Part shown: piece after piece, positions 1 through 9,589 of the stretch | How the letters are laid out: each line of letters opens with the position of its first letter | How positions within the stretch are numbered: the stretch's first letter is position 1 | NCBI GenBank assembly: GCA_024279425.1 | Contig: JAJRRO010000010.1 | Coordinates: 21,471 to 85,470, forward strand | Direction of reading: 5' to 3' | Origin: Bacteroidota bacterium | GTDB taxonomy: Bacteria; Bacteroidota; Bacteroidia; Flavobacteriales; Flavobacteriaceae | Length of the DNA: 64,000 nt | Translations under genes and position numbers: made by a program | The notes under the pieces: generated by a model | The model's input: only the letters and a program-made list of their open reading frames with translations | Databases searched by the model: none | What the model was told of the DNA's origin: nothing

Positions 1-151
1 ATGGGGTAACATCCTCTTTATATAAAAAAGATTCCCCAACCCGCGCTATAGGCTCACTTCCTGTTTGACCCTTCCAAAGAGGGCCACATGAAACAAAGAG
101 CAAGATCAGCGAATATCTAACTAAAAGAGATTTTTCAAATGCCAAAAACAT
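1..151 (-). CDS. N-terminal fragment of a PPIase-like (SurA/PpiC type) lipoprotein
   Basis: An open frame runs leftward off the window edge from an ATG at 149-151, giving 50 residues. It has a basic and hydrophobic N-terminus and a lipobox (LFVSC, Cys22), so it should be a lipoprotein. A stretch reading EPIARVGESFLYKEDV (residues 33-48) follows. That pattern resembles the start of the mature region of flavobacterial peptidyl-prolyl isomerase lipoproteins, which read like 'DPLARVNDxYLYKEDV'. If right, the protein would be an outer-membrane-protein chaperone in the periplasm. Only the first 50 codons are present, so the parvulin domain cannot be seen. The frame and signal peptide look convincing; the family call is from memory of the motif. 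Confidence 0.5.
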   Translation of the reverse strand, partial: MFLAFEKSLLVRYSLILLFVSCGPLWKGQTGSEPIARVGESFLYKEDVTP

Positions 152-734
152 CTCGCAAAAATAACAATTAGATGGCGTTAAACAAGTTATATAGGGTTTC
201 ATTAACACATTTTTGGCCAGCAGAAACATTATTTATTACATTAGTGGCACAAACCATTTGTGAATGAGGTACACCACTGAAATGACGATTGATCTATCTC
301 ATAATAAATACATTAAAAATTGGACGATTCCTAGAATTTGAAACACTGGCAGAAAGGACTTATTAGTTTCAGGTTCTTATCTGGCACCCAAGGCCAAGAG
401 GGTGCAAAAATGGAGCTAAACTACCAAATGAGGAAAAGAGATGTGGTACTGTTAGAAATTATTATCAAAAGAAACTTCCCTTTTGAATTTCACGTGACGT
501 ATGACGCTAAAGGTGTACACACTAATCAACGGAAATATTTTAGGGATAGGGATATAGATGCGAAAACGACCAAATGGATATCGGGATCAGAGTTTCAACT
601 TTCGGGATTTATAATAATATAATGGCTTTTCTAACGCCCAGTGACTTTAGAAAGCAATCAATAAAATATTTAAAGGATTTTAAGACCTTTGCCAAGAAAA
701 GTGTTTCGGTAGCCGAATCCTAAACCAACAACAA
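152..734. other. Gene-poor stretch of about 580 bp
   Basis: I see no convincing gene. A 94-codon frame (338-622, +) would need a TTG start and has no recognisable motif. A 33-codon ATG frame (622-723, +; begins MAFLTPSDFR) ends just before the next gene and cannot be excluded as a small peptide gene. A short hairpin (CACAAA, loop CCA, TTTGTG) lies near 248-262. The stretch should hold promoters for the leftward lipoprotein gene and the rightward gene at 735, but no clear Bacteroidota -33/-7 promoter was found. Confidence 0.4.
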
Positions 735-983
735 TTGTCTGTGAGCAAAAAAATCAAACTCATATGGGACTTTCATGGTCCTACAGCCCAAAAGATCGCT
801 GAGCACCATGAAATACACCTTAAAGAATATATGGCCGTCAAAGGTATGGACTCGAATATTACAGGACACCAGCAAATAAATGAAATGTATAGTTTGGCTT
901 TCATGGTCGTAACCGAAGAGCATATGATACAAGTACGGGATGCCTTGAAACCTCATCGTGGAGAACTTTACCAAGAACAATAA
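735..983 (+). CDS. Conserved hypothetical protein, 80-82 residues
   Basis: Small, soluble, histidine-rich protein without signal peptide or membrane segment. I recognise it only as a conserved flavobacterial hypothetical (core KIKLIWDFHGPTAQKIAEHH, followed by HLKEY); its function is unknown. No ATG is available. The frame can start at TTG 735 (MSVSKK) or GTG 741 (MSKK); the GTG start looks more natural because the conserved part begins with SKKIKLIWDF. It lies 32 bp before the beta-lactamase-like gene on the same strand, so the two may be co-transcribed. The conserved W, D and paired H residues could suggest a ligand-binding role, but this is speculation. Confidence 0.6.
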   Translation: MSVSKKIKLIWDFHGPTAQKIAEHHEIHLKEYMAVKGMDSNITGHQQINEMYSLAFMVVTEEHMIQVRDALKPHRGELYQEQ

Positions 984-1015
984 CGTTTATTTATTTCTCG
1001 ACTAATTCTTTTCCC

Positions 1016-2158
1016 ATGATCAATAGATTTAATTTATCCTTAATTTTTATTTTGCTTTTGGCCTCATGTAAAAATGAAAACAGAAATCAAAACCCGTTGG
1101 AATTTGCACTAAACTCCAAGAATATCAAAATTCGTCAAGTGGCCGACAGCATAGGACCATACGAGATTCAGATAAAGTTCACGCAAATAGATAGATTTAA
1201 GGATAGCGTTGTTTTCATTGATTACGATTTTCAAGTAAACAATAACAATTACTTCTACCCGGCAAGCACAGTTAAATTCCCCATTGCGGTTCTGGCCCTG
1301 GAAAAACTGAATCAAATTGATTCGTTGTATAGAGATACCCGTTACTATGTAGAGGGTGATTCTATAGAAACTACATTTGCAACAGATGTTTCAAAGATTT
1401 TCGCCATAAGTGATAACGAGGCGAATAACCGATTGCTAGAATTCTTGGGGCAAGATGCCATCAACTCGACCTTAAGGCAAAAAGGAATTTCACCCGTACG
1501 TATTTCCCATAGGCTATCAACAGGCAATGCCGACGAGATAACTACCAAACCCTTGATTGTTTACTTAAACGATAGCACGGTCGCTACCTTGGAGGGTACC
1601 ACCAATACCTCACCAGCACCTTTGAAAATAAACAAAATTGAAAAGGGCATTGGATATATCGCGGAAGATTCATTGATTCATGAACCATTTAGTTTTGCTC
1701 TGAAAAACCAATACTCCATCAATGCTCAACACGGTCTTTTAAAACGTATCATTTTCCCTAAAAAATTCAAAGAAAGTGAAAGGTTTGACCTGAGCGAAAG
1801 TCAAAGGGAGTTTCTTCTGGACGCAATGCACCATCTTCCTAAAAGAGTAGGATATGATCCAACGGCGTATTATGATAGCTACGTAAAATTCTTTATGTTC
1901 GGTGACAACAAAAAAGATATGCCCGATCATATAAAAATATACAATAAGGTAGGGTATGCCTATGGCACATTAACCGATTGCGCGTACATTTACGATACAG
2001 AAAGCAAAGTGGAATTTATGCTTACCGCAACCATTCTGGTTAATAAGGATGGTATTTTCAATGATGATGCTTACGAATATGATGATATTGGAATTCCGTT
2101 CTTGGCACAATTGGGCCGAGAGATTTACCAATTTGAATTAGACAGAAAAAACAAATGA
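1016..2158 (+). CDS. Serine hydrolase lipoprotein, class A beta-lactamase-like fold
   Basis: 380-residue lipoprotein (signal ending LLASC, Cys18) with the motif order of penicillin-recognising serine enzymes: S-T-V-K at 84-87 (nucleophile Ser84 and Lys87), S-D-N at 132-134, and K-V-G at 311-313 in place of the usual K-T/S-G. This matches the 'beta-lactamase 2' family, whose members are often not antibiotic-degrading enzymes. At 380 residues it is about 90 longer than a typical class A beta-lactamase, mainly between the SDN and KVG boxes. It should face the periplasm from a lipid anchor. The rluF gene follows after 15 bp, so the two may be co-transcribed. Substrate unknown; a peptidoglycan-related role or weak beta-lactamase activity are both possible. 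Confidence 0.8.
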   Translation: MINRFNLSLIFILLLASCKNENRNQNPLEFALNSKNIKIRQVADSIGPYEIQIKFTQIDRFKDSVVFIDYDFQVNNNNYFYPASTVKFPIAVLALEKLNQIDSLYRDTRYYVEGDSIETTFATDVSKIFAISDNEANNRLLEFLGQDAINSTLRQKGISPVRISHRLSTGNADEITTKPLIVYLNDSTVATLEGTTNTSPAPLKINKIEKGIGYIAEDSLIHEPFSFALKNQYSINAQHGLLKRIIFPKKFKESERFDLSESQREFLLDAMHHLPKRVGYDPTAYYDSYVKFFMFGDNKKDMPDHIKIYNKVGYAYGTLTDCAYIYDTESKVEFMLTATILVNKDGIFNDDAYEYDDIGIPFLAQLGREIYQFELDRKNK

Positions 2159-2173
2159 CCCGGTACATACGCA

Positions 2174-2911
2174 ATGAAAGAACAAAAACAGACCAGAATC
2201 AATAAATACCTGAGCGAGGTAGGTTACTGCTCAAGAAGAGCAGCAGATAAACTTATTGATCAAGGAAGAGTTACCATCAATGGTAAAGTACCCGAAATGG
2301 GAACAAAAATTACCGACAGGGATGAAATTCGTGTGGATGGCGAACCCATATCGGAACCTAAGGAGAAAGCCATTTACCTTGCTTTTAACAAACCTATAGG
2401 TATTGTCTGTACTACTGACACACGTGTTGAAAAAGACAATATCATTGATTTTATCAAATATCCAAAACGTATATTCCCCATTGGCCGTTTAGACAAACCC
2501 AGTGAAGGTCTTATTTTCTTGACCAATGATGGCAATATCGTAAATAAGATATTAAGGGCTCGGAACCATCATGAAAAAGAATATTTGGTCACTGTGGGGA
2601 AACCCATCACATCAAAGTTTCTCGAACAAATGGCTAACGGGATTCCCATATTGGATACTGTAACCAGAAAATGTGAAATTGAGGAAGTAAGCAAGTATCA
2701 ATTCAAAATAATCTTGACACAAGGCCTTAATCGCCAAATTAGACGCATGTGTGAATATTTGGATTATCGTGTCAAAAAACTCAAACGTATACGGATAATG
2801 AATGTCAAGTTAGACGTTCCTGTAGGTAAATGGCGAGATTTAACACCAGAAGAATTGACAGAAATAAATCGTTTGGTGTCTTCCTCTTTCAAAACTCCTG
2901 AAGAAAAGTAA
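2174..2911 (+). CDS. rluF: 23S rRNA pseudouridine synthase RluF
   Basis: 245-residue RsuA/RluF-type enzyme that isomerises a uridine of 23S rRNA (U2604 in E. coli numbering) in the cytoplasm. An S4 RNA-binding domain covers about residues 8-60 (RINKYLSEVGYCSRRAADKL). The synthase domain carries the catalytic GRLDKPSEGL motif with Asp107, then NRQIRRMCEYLDYRVKKLKR, typical of RluF. Length and domain order fit the family. It lies 15 bp after the hydrolase gene on the same strand. RluF is preferred over RluB or RsuA because of the LxYxVxxLKRxRIM ending. Confidence 0.88.
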   Translation: MKEQKQTRINKYLSEVGYCSRRAADKLIDQGRVTINGKVPEMGTKITDRDEIRVDGEPISEPKEKAIYLAFNKPIGIVCTTDTRVEKDNIIDFIKYPKRIFPIGRLDKPSEGLIFLTNDGNIVNKILRARNHHEKEYLVTVGKPITSKFLEQMANGIPILDTVTRKCEIEEVSKYQFKIILTQGLNRQIRRMCEYLDYRVKKLKRIRIMNVKLDVPVGKWRDLTPEELTEINRLVSSSFKTPEEK

Positions 2912-3157
2912 TCTCAATATTGGTCCAAGTCATTGGAAGCATTCAACGCTATTTTTGGCTTGTACCAAAGTCTACATGATTTTAATCATTGTCTAAGTGA
3001 TAATTATTTCCAATTTTTACGATAGGCCTATTCAAAGTCTTTTTTTAAGGGATTGCTACATCCGTTATTAATACGCTTTTAACAGCTTATTTAGTTAATT
3101 ATCATTAACTTAGATAAACCCAAACACGATAGTTTCATAATCTAAAAAGCATCAATC

Positions 3158-4486
3158 ATGAGACAGAAATATATTCAAGTACGTAAGAAATCCTTTTTGG
3201 CAGTATTGTTTATCATGCTGTTTATGGGAGCTTTGACAATTCCTAAAGCTTCCGCTAATTTCCAGGAACCTCAGGAGCAGGATATAACCTATATACAATA
3301 CAAAGGGGAGGTCATGGACTCTAAGACCAAAAAACCCATGGTTTTCGCTACACTTTCCATTGATGAAACAAATATAAGTACGATTTCCAATACAGAAGGG
3401 GTATTTGCCCTTAAGGTGCCTAAAAGTATTGCCCAAGGAAATGTTTTGGTTTCTTTTTTGGGCTATAAGTCCAAACTAATTCCCCTATCGCAATTTAAAG
3501 ATGGTAACAATAAAATATATATGGACATTTCTGTGGTCCAATTAAGTGAAGTGAGTCTTAGCATTCCTAAAAATGCAGAATCCTTGGTTCGGGAAACCCT
3601 AAGAAAAAGAGGGCAAAATTATTTTAAAGACCCAACATTGATGACCGCTTTCTATAGGGAATCCATTAAGAAAAGGAAACGAAATGTGTCCTTATCCGAA
3701 GCCGTGGTCAACATTTACAAAACCCCCTATACCTCAACGAGACCAGATGGAGTACAGCTCTATAAAGCCAGAAAAAGCACAGATTATAGTAGACTTGACA
3801 CTATAGCACTTAAGCTTCAGGGAGGTCCGTTCAATGCACTATTTGTCGACATCATGAAATATCCTGAGTACATCTTCGAGGAAGAATCGTTATCTAAATA
3901 TGATTTTACTTTCGACCATTCCACCAGAATAAATGACAGGCATATCTTCGTAGTGCAGTTCACTCAAAAACCAGGTATCGGAGAACAACTATATCATGGG
4001 AAGCTTTATATAGATGCTGAGAATAAGATTCTAACGAGTGCCATATATTCCCTTAACATAACTAATAAAAAAGAAGCCTCTAAATTATTTGTACGCCGAA
4101 AACCCAGAAATGTAAAGGTGTGGCCAAATGAAGTGGCCTATAGAGTGGATTATAGGGAAAAGAATGGAAGATGGTACTACGGTTATAGTAACGTCTTGAT
4201 GGAGTTTAAAATTAATTGGGATAAGAAATTGTTTAACTCAGTTTATAGCATGACCAGTGAAATGGCCGTTACTGATTGGGAAAGGAACCTTACCAACGAA
4301 ATGCCAAAAGCAAGAGAAAGAATCAAGACTTCCATAATCTTGGGTGACGAGGCCATCGGATTTGCCGATCCTGATTTTTGGGGTGAATACAATATTATAG
4401 AGCCTGATAAATCTATAGAGTCGGCCATCAAGAAAATAAGACGGCAACTTAAAAAAGCAAAGTCCAAAGATACTTCCGCCCCATAA
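3158..4486 (+). CDS. Secreted carboxypeptidase-like regulatory domain protein
   Basis: 442-residue exported protein with an N-terminal hydrophobic signal (about residues 11-33, ending PKASA). Residues 46-125 form a CarboxypepD_reg-like beta-sandwich (YKGEVMDSKTKKPMVFATLS then VSFLGYKSKLI), the module also found at the front of TonB-dependent receptors. The remainder (about 140-442) is a soluble domain rich in Tyr and Arg with no barrel or plug, resembling a family of flavobacterial stand-alone periplasmic proteins. The C-terminus is very basic (KKIRRQLKKAKSK). It is probably monocistronic, with about 245 bp of non-coding DNA before it and a terminator after it. Function is unknown; an envelope role is likely. 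Confidence 0.7.
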   Translation: MRQKYIQVRKKSFLAVLFIMLFMGALTIPKASANFQEPQEQDITYIQYKGEVMDSKTKKPMVFATLSIDETNISTISNTEGVFALKVPKSIAQGNVLVSFLGYKSKLIPLSQFKDGNNKIYMDISVVQLSEVSLSIPKNAESLVRETLRKRGQNYFKDPTLMTAFYRESIKKRKRNVSLSEAVVNIYKTPYTSTRPDGVQLYKARKSTDYSRLDTIALKLQGGPFNALFVDIMKYPEYIFEEESLSKYDFTFDHSTRINDRHIFVVQFTQKPGIGEQLYHGKLYIDAENKILTSAIYSLNITNKKEASKLFVRRKPRNVKVWPNEVAYRVDYREKNGRWYYGYSNVLMEFKINWDKKLFNSVYSMTSEMAVTDWERNLTNEMPKARERIKTSIILGDEAIGFADPDFWGEYNIIEPDKSIESAIKKIRRQLKKAKSKDTSAP

Positions 4487-4498
4487 AGAATTCAAAGT

Positions 4499-4533
4499 AA
4501 AAAAACCACTGTTGTGATGACAGTGGTTTTTTT
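4499..4533. terminator. Bidirectional intrinsic terminator
   Basis: A-tract, CCACTGT / ACAGTGG stem with a short loop, T-tract. It sits between two convergent genes (3158-4486 + and recQ -), and the A- and T-tracts allow it to work in both directions. Confidence 0.85.
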
Positions 4534-4551
4534 ATGTCTTCTCCAAGAAGT

Positions 4552-6762
4552 TTAATTCGCAACCTCACTAATGAACTTCAAACGATAAAACCTTAAGTCC
4601 TCTTCCTCATATTCTCCATCAAATTCCTTCATGGCTTCTTCCAAATCGTCGCTTTCAGCTTCCAAGAAGTATTCGTGAATCTCTTCCTGTTGATCATCAT
4701 CAAGGACATCATCAATATAGTAGCCAATATTCAGTTTGGTACCACTATAAACAATCTGTTCCATTTCTTTTAAAAGGTCAGCTATTTCCAAACCTTTGGC
4801 AGACGCAATGTCTTCAATACTCAATTTTCTATCCACATTTTGGATGATATAAAGTTTCAGACCTGAATTGGCCCCAGTGCTCTTCACCACCAAATCGTCA
4901 GGTCTAATGATATCATTGTCTTCAACATAGGTTGAAATAGCCTCAATAAAAGGTTTCCCATACTTTTTGGCCTTACCTTCGCCCACTCCATAAATATTAA
5001 GCATTTCAGCCATTGAAATAGGGTACTTAAGTGCCATATCATCCAATGATGGGTCTTGAAAAACCACAAATGGAGGGACACCCAATTTATCGGCTTGCGA
5101 TTTTCTAATCGATTTCAAAAGTTTTAATAATTTTTCATCGGCTACTCCACCTTTAGACGCACTTACGATTGCTTCATCTCTTTCCTTATTATATTCGTGG
5201 TCCTTGGTCATCATAAAAGAAATGGGGGTTTTCAAGAACTCTTTTCCTTTTTCAGTAATCTGTAAAATACCGTACAATTCTATTTCTTTTCGCAGAAAAC
5301 CAGCAACGAGAACCTGCCTAATCAATGCCATCCAATGGCTTACCGTTTTATCGGAACCTATTCCAAAGATAGATTTTTCATGGGCCTTATGAGACGAAAC
5401 CAAAGCGTTTAACTGCCCTGTTATAGTCTTCACCACTTCCTTAGACTTGAATTTTTCGCTAGTCTCCTTAACGACTTTCAATAGTTTAAGTACATCTTCC
5501 TTGGCCTCTTGCTTCTCTTTGGGGTTACGTGTATTGTCATCCATATCGGCTCCCTCACCATTGACCTCGTCAAAGGCTTCACCAAAGTAGTGCAGCATAA
5601 ACTTTCTTCGTGACATTGAAGTTTCTGCGTAGGCAACGACTTCTTGCAAAAGGGCATTACCAATCTCTTGTTCTGCAACAGGTTTCCCTGACATGAATTT
5701 TTCGAGTTTCTCAATATCCTTATAAGAATAGAAGGCAAGACAATGACCTTCGCCCCCGTCCCTTCCGGCACGTCCTGTTTCCTGATAATAACTTTCAATA
5801 CTTTTTGGAATATCATGGTGAATCACAAAACGTACATCGGGTTTATCTATTCCCATGCCAAAGGCAATAGTGGCCACCACAACATCAACGTCTTCCATCA
5901 AGAACATATCTTGGTATTTGGAACGCGTTTTTGCGTCAAAACCTGCATGATATGGGACGGCACTAACACCGTTAACCTGGAGAACCTTCGCCAGCGATTC
6001 GACACGTTTTCTACTTAAACAGTAGATAATACCCGATTTCCCTGAATTTTGCTTTACAAATCGAATGATATCAGCATCAACATTCGCTGTTTTTGTGCGT
6101 ACTTCATAAAAGAGATTAGCCCTATTAAAAGAGGCTTTAAACAATTTGGCATCTGTAATCCCCAAATTCTTGATGATATCTTCTTGCACTTTGGGAGTCG
6201 CTGTGGCCGTTAAACCAATAATCGGAATACCTTTTCCCAATCGACTTACGATGGTTCTTAAGTTTCGATATTCGGGTCTAAAGTCATGCCCCCATTCCGA
6301 TATACAATGAGCTTCATCAACTGCGACAAAAGATATTTTTACCGATTGAAGAAAATCAATATATTCCTCCTTGGTCAAGGATTCTGGAGCTACGTATAAT
6401 AACTTCGTAACCCCGCTGGTAATATCTTTCTTTACCTGCTTTATCTCCGTTTTGTTTAGAGAGGAGTTCAATACATGGGCAACTCCATGTTCCGAGGAAA
6501 TTCCTCGAATGGCATCCACTTGGTTTTTCATCAAAGCAATTAAAGGAGATACCACAATGGCCGTACCCTCTTGCATCAAGGCCGGGAGTTGATAACAAAG
6601 TGATTTACCACCGCCAGTCGGCATAATGACAAAAGTATTCCTTGCTTGAATTATGTTATTGATAACATCTTCCTGAAGACCCTTAAATTGGGAAAACCCA
6701 AAATATTTTTTTAACGAGGCATGTAAGTCAATATTGCCAAGTTCCATTCCGCTTTTGATCAT
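4552..6762 (-). CDS. recQ: ATP-dependent DNA helicase RecQ
   Basis: 736-residue superfamily 2 helicase that unwinds DNA 3'-5' in recombination and fork repair. Walker A is MPTGGGKS (Lys53), the DEAH box is VDEAHCISEWGHD (residues 148-160), and helicase motif VI reads QETGRAGRDG. The RQC part contains SRRKFMLHYFGE, and an HRDC-like segment plus a long acidic tail follow. In the canonical RecQ zinc finger four cysteines flank and follow this RRxxxLxYFGE helix. Here the positions are non-cysteine (SMSRRK, and an acidic GEGADMDDN loop), so zinc binding appears lost. A second ATG at codon 6 (MELGN) may be the real start. It is divergent from kdsD. Confidence 0.93.
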   Translation of the reverse strand: MIKSGMELGNIDLHASLKKYFGFSQFKGLQEDVINNIIQARNTFVIMPTGGGKSLCYQLPALMQEGTAIVVSPLIALMKNQVDAIRGISSEHGVAHVLNSSLNKTEIKQVKKDITSGVTKLLYVAPESLTKEEYIDFLQSVKISFVAVDEAHCISEWGHDFRPEYRNLRTIVSRLGKGIPIIGLTATATPKVQEDIIKNLGITDAKLFKASFNRANLFYEVRTKTANVDADIIRFVKQNSGKSGIIYCLSRKRVESLAKVLQVNGVSAVPYHAGFDAKTRSKYQDMFLMEDVDVVVATIAFGMGIDKPDVRFVIHHDIPKSIESYYQETGRAGRDGGEGHCLAFYSYKDIEKLEKFMSGKPVAEQEIGNALLQEVVAYAETSMSRRKFMLHYFGEAFDEVNGEGADMDDNTRNPKEKQEAKEDVLKLLKVVKETSEKFKSKEVVKTITGQLNALVSSHKAHEKSIFGIGSDKTVSHWMALIRQVLVAGFLRKEIELYGILQITEKGKEFLKTPISFMMTKDHEYNKERDEAIVSASKGGVADEKLLKLLKSIRKSQADKLGVPPFVVFQDPSLDDMALKYPISMAEMLNIYGVGEGKAKKYGKPFIEAISTYVEDNDIIRPDDLVVKSTGANSGLKLYIIQNVDRKLSIEDIASAKGLEIADLLKEMEQIVYSGTKLNIGYYIDDVLDDDQQEEIHEYFLEAESDDLEEAMKEFDGEYEEEDLRFYRLKFISEVAN

Positions 6763-6957
6763 TTAATTTCTTAATTCAATGACAGTGAGCCATCTACTAT
6801 TATTTATATAAGTTAAGGCCTTTTATTTTATTGCACAAGTTGTTGCAAAATATCCTTAAAAAAACTTAAGCTATTCTATAAAGCTAAGTTTATGTAAGTT
6901 TGTAAACTTAAATATAACACAATCTTTCAGGATTACAATTCATAACATAACTTATAC

Positions 6958-7923
6958 TTGGACAATTCCAAAAAGATACTTGACCTAGCAAAAAAAACCA
7001 TAGAGACCGAAAGTAAGGCCATCGGAAATTTGGCATCTTTGCTTAATGATGATTTCGCCCTAGCTACCGAATGCCTTCTAAATTCAAAAGGGAGGGTCAT
7101 AATTACAGGAATCGGTAAAAGTGCGATCATAGCCACAAAAATAGTCGCCACCCTTAATTCTACGGGAACACCTGCTATTTTTATGCATGCAGGCGATGCT
7201 ATTCATGGTGATTTGGGAACCATTCAAAAAGACGATGTGGTCATTTGCATCTCTAAAAGTGGTAGTACGCCTGAAATAAAAATGTTGGTTCCTCTTATAA
7301 AACGGGGAAACAATACCTTGATAGGCATGACCGGCAATACGGAATCGTTTTTGGCAAATCAGGCAGATTTTGTGCTTAACACTTTTGTAGCGAAAGAAGC
7401 CTGCCCCAATAATTTGGCGCCAACGACCAGTACCAGTGCCCAATTGGTCATGGGCGATGCACTTGCCATCTGTTTATTGGAATTGAAAGGGTTCAGTAGT
7501 AAGGATTTTGCGAAGTACCATCCTGGAGGTTCATTGGGTAAAAGACTTTACCTTACCGTGGATGATATTGTCAAGACCAATATGAAACCTGAAGTAAATT
7601 TAGATACCGATATTCGTAAGGTCATTGTTGAAATATCAGAAAAAATGTTGGGCGTAACGGCAGTAATCCATGAAAACAAAATTGTGGGAGTCGTCACCGA
7701 TGGCGATATTCGCAGAATGTTGAATAAATATGATGATATAAACGGACTGACAGCAAAGGATATAATGACTTTAGAACCCAAAACCATAGCAACGGATAAA
7801 CTTGCCATAAAAGCGCTTGAAATTATGCAGGACAACAGTATAACACAACTTCTGGCCACTGATGAAGACAAGTATAAAGGAGTAGTACATTTACATAACT
7901 TAATAAACGAAGGCATACTATAA
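6958..7923 (+). CDS. kdsD: Arabinose-5-phosphate isomerase (KpsF/GutQ family)
   Basis: 321-residue enzyme converting ribulose 5-phosphate to arabinose 5-phosphate, the first step of Kdo synthesis for lipopolysaccharide. A SIS sugar-isomerase domain spans about residues 35-165 (GRVIITGIGKSAIIATKI, CISKSGSTPEI, PTTSTSAQL). Two CBS domains follow (about 200-320). The only start that gives the family's normal N-terminus (DNSKKILDLAKKTIE) is a TTG at 6958. The stop codon overlaps the tatC ATG (TAATG), suggesting translational coupling. The arrangement kdsD-tatC-lptB links LPS precursor supply, Tat export and LPS transport. Confidence 0.92.
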   Translation: MDNSKKILDLAKKTIETESKAIGNLASLLNDDFALATECLLNSKGRVIITGIGKSAIIATKIVATLNSTGTPAIFMHAGDAIHGDLGTIQKDDVVICISKSGSTPEIKMLVPLIKRGNNTLIGMTGNTESFLANQADFVLNTFVAKEACPNNLAPTTSTSAQLVMGDALAICLLELKGFSSKDFAKYHPGGSLGKRLYLTVDDIVKTNMKPEVNLDTDIRKVIVEISEKMLGVTAVIHENKIVGVVTDGDIRRMLNKYDDINGLTAKDIMTLEPKTIATDKLAIKALEIMQDNSITQLLATDEDKYKGVVHLHNLINEGIL

Positions 7924-8777
7924 TGGCAAAAACTGAAACCAAAAGTCCTAACGAAATGTCTTTTTTGGATCATCTGGAAGAGCTAAGATGGCATTTGATA
8001 CGTTCTACCCTAGCCATTGTGATTATTGGCTGTGTGGCCTTTATGATGCGTGGTTTTATTTTTGACACCATCCTCTTTGGGCCCAAAAATATGGACTTCC
8101 CTACTTACAAATTCTTTTGTAAAATTGCAACATTTATTGGTTTTGATTCTGATTTCTGTGCGAACGAACTTCCGTTTACAATTCAAAGTAGATTGATGGC
8201 TGGGCAGTTCTCGGCACACATATGGACCTCTATATGGGCAGGGTTCATAGTTGGCTTCCCATATGTACTCTATGAAATTTGGAAGTTCATTAGTCCTGGG
8301 TTACATGCCACAGAACGCAAATATTCAAAAGGCTTTATCTGTACGGCATCCCTTTTATTCTTCTGTGGTGTCCTGTTTGGTTATTATGTCGTGGCACCAT
8401 TATCCATCAAATTTTTAGGAAGCTACCAAGTTAGTACAGAAGTGACCAATGAATTTGATTTGGCTTCCTATATATCCACAATAAGAACTTCTGTGATCGC
8501 GTGTGGACTCATCTTCGAACTCCCCATTATCGTTTACTTCTTGACCAAGGTCGGGTTGGTAACTCCTGAAATACTTAGAAAGTATAGAAAAATATCTTTG
8601 GTAGTGGTACTAATATTGTCAGCTGTCATCACACCTCCAGACGTCACGAGTCAAATAGTAGTGGCCCTGCCAATTTTAGTGCTATATCAGATAAGTATAT
8701 ATATTTCAAAGAGGGTTATCAAAAGTGAGAAGAAAAAAGAAGCCAAGTTGGCTGCTGAACGTGCCAAAAAAAGTTAA
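7923..8777 (+). CDS. tatC: Twin-arginine translocase subunit TatC
   Basis: 284-residue inner-membrane protein that recognises twin-arginine signal peptides and starts export of folded proteins. The cytoplasmic N-terminus has the family's FLDHLEELRWHLIRS motif, and six hydrophobic segments follow, with the conserved FxxPxxYExWxFxxPGL region around residues 115-130. The ATG overlaps the kdsD stop by one base. There is no tatA or tatB in the window. Several likely Tat substrates are encoded here (37514, 38379, 54629, 60322). The tail is basic and rich in Lys/Ala. Confidence 0.94.
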   Translation: MAKTETKSPNEMSFLDHLEELRWHLIRSTLAIVIIGCVAFMMRGFIFDTILFGPKNMDFPTYKFFCKIATFIGFDSDFCANELPFTIQSRLMAGQFSAHIWTSIWAGFIVGFPYVLYEIWKFISPGLHATERKYSKGFICTASLLFFCGVLFGYYVVAPLSIKFLGSYQVSTEVTNEFDLASYISTIRTSVIACGLIFELPIIVYFLTKVGLVTPEILRKYRKISLVVVLILSAVITPPDVTSQIVVALPILVLYQISIYISKRVIKSEKKKEAKLAAERAKKS

Positions 8778-8828
8778 AAATAGCCTATTTGAATACCAAG
8801 GCTGATTTTATGTTTTAGATTTGAAGCC

Positions 8829-9569
8829 ATGAAACTAAGAGCAGAAAATATAATGAAGGCCTATGGAGGGCGCCAAGTGGTCAAAGGTATTTCCCTAGAA
8901 GTCAACCAAGGGGAGATCGTTGGGCTTTTGGGGCCTAACGGAGCGGGAAAGACCACCTCATTCTATATGATTGTAGGGCTTATTAAGCCGAATGGTGGCA
9001 CTATTTACCTGGATGATATGAACATCACCAAGTTCCCCATGTATAAAAGAGCCCAGAATGGTATTGGTTATTTGGCTCAGGAAGCTTCGATATTTCGTAA
9101 GCTGAGTGTTGAAAAAAACATTTTGAGCGTGTTGCAATTGACCAATTTGAGCAAAAAGGAGCAGCACATGAAAATGGAATCCCTCATCGAGGAATTTGGC
9201 CTTGGACATATTCGAAAAAGCAGGGGGGATTTACTTTCGGGTGGTGAACGCCGACGCACAGAGATTGCACGTGCCCTTGCCACAGATCCCAAATTTATTC
9301 TTTTGGACGAACCCTTTGCCGGAGTGGACCCAGTTGCTGTAGAGGATATTCAACGTATTGTGGCCCATTTGAAGGACAAGAACATAGGAATTTTGATTAC
9401 GGACCACAATGTTCAAGAAACCTTGGCGATTACCGAACGTTCGTATTTGATGTTCGAAGGCGGAATTCTAAAATCGGGTCTCCCTGAGGACCTTGCTGCA
9501 GATGAAATGGTTCGTAAGGTATATTTAGGCCAAAACTTCGAGCTTCGTAAAAAAAAGTTGGAGTTCTAA
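8829..9569 (+). CDS. lptB: LPS export ABC transporter ATP-binding protein LptB
   Basis: 246-residue cytoplasmic ATPase that powers LPS extraction from the inner membrane with LptF/LptG. Motifs: Walker [12 protein letters not shown]-loop YLAQEASIF, signature LLSGGERRR, Walker [14 protein letters not shown] and H-loop ITDHNV. The sequence [20 protein letters not shown] is characteristic of LptB rather than other ABC ATPases. It is 51 bp after tatC and convergent with pssA (20 bp between stops, no terminator visible). LptF and LptG are not in the window. Confidence 0.93.
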   Translation: MKLRAENIMKAYGGRQVVKGISLEVNQGEIVGLLGPNGAGKTTSFYMIVGLIKPNGGTIYLDDMNITKFPMYKRAQNGIGYLAQEASIFRKLSVEKNILSVLQLTNLSKKEQHMKMESLIEEFGLGHIRKSRGDLLSGGERRRTEIARALATDPKFILLDEPFAGVDPVAVEDIQRIVAHLKDKNIGILITDHNVQETLAITERSYLMFEGGILKSGLPEDLAADEMVRKVYLGQNFELRKKKLEF

Positions 9570-9589
9570 GTCAAAATTCAAGATTTGCA

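Noticed and set aside
338..622. 94-codon plus-strand frame
   Set aside because: Needs a TTG start, has no recognisable domain, and lies in AT-rich intergenic DNA; composition does not look like a typical protein.
6763..6957. kdsD promoter at TAAGTTTA (6886-6893)
   Set aside because: Only the -7-like box fits; no TTTG at the right distance upstream.
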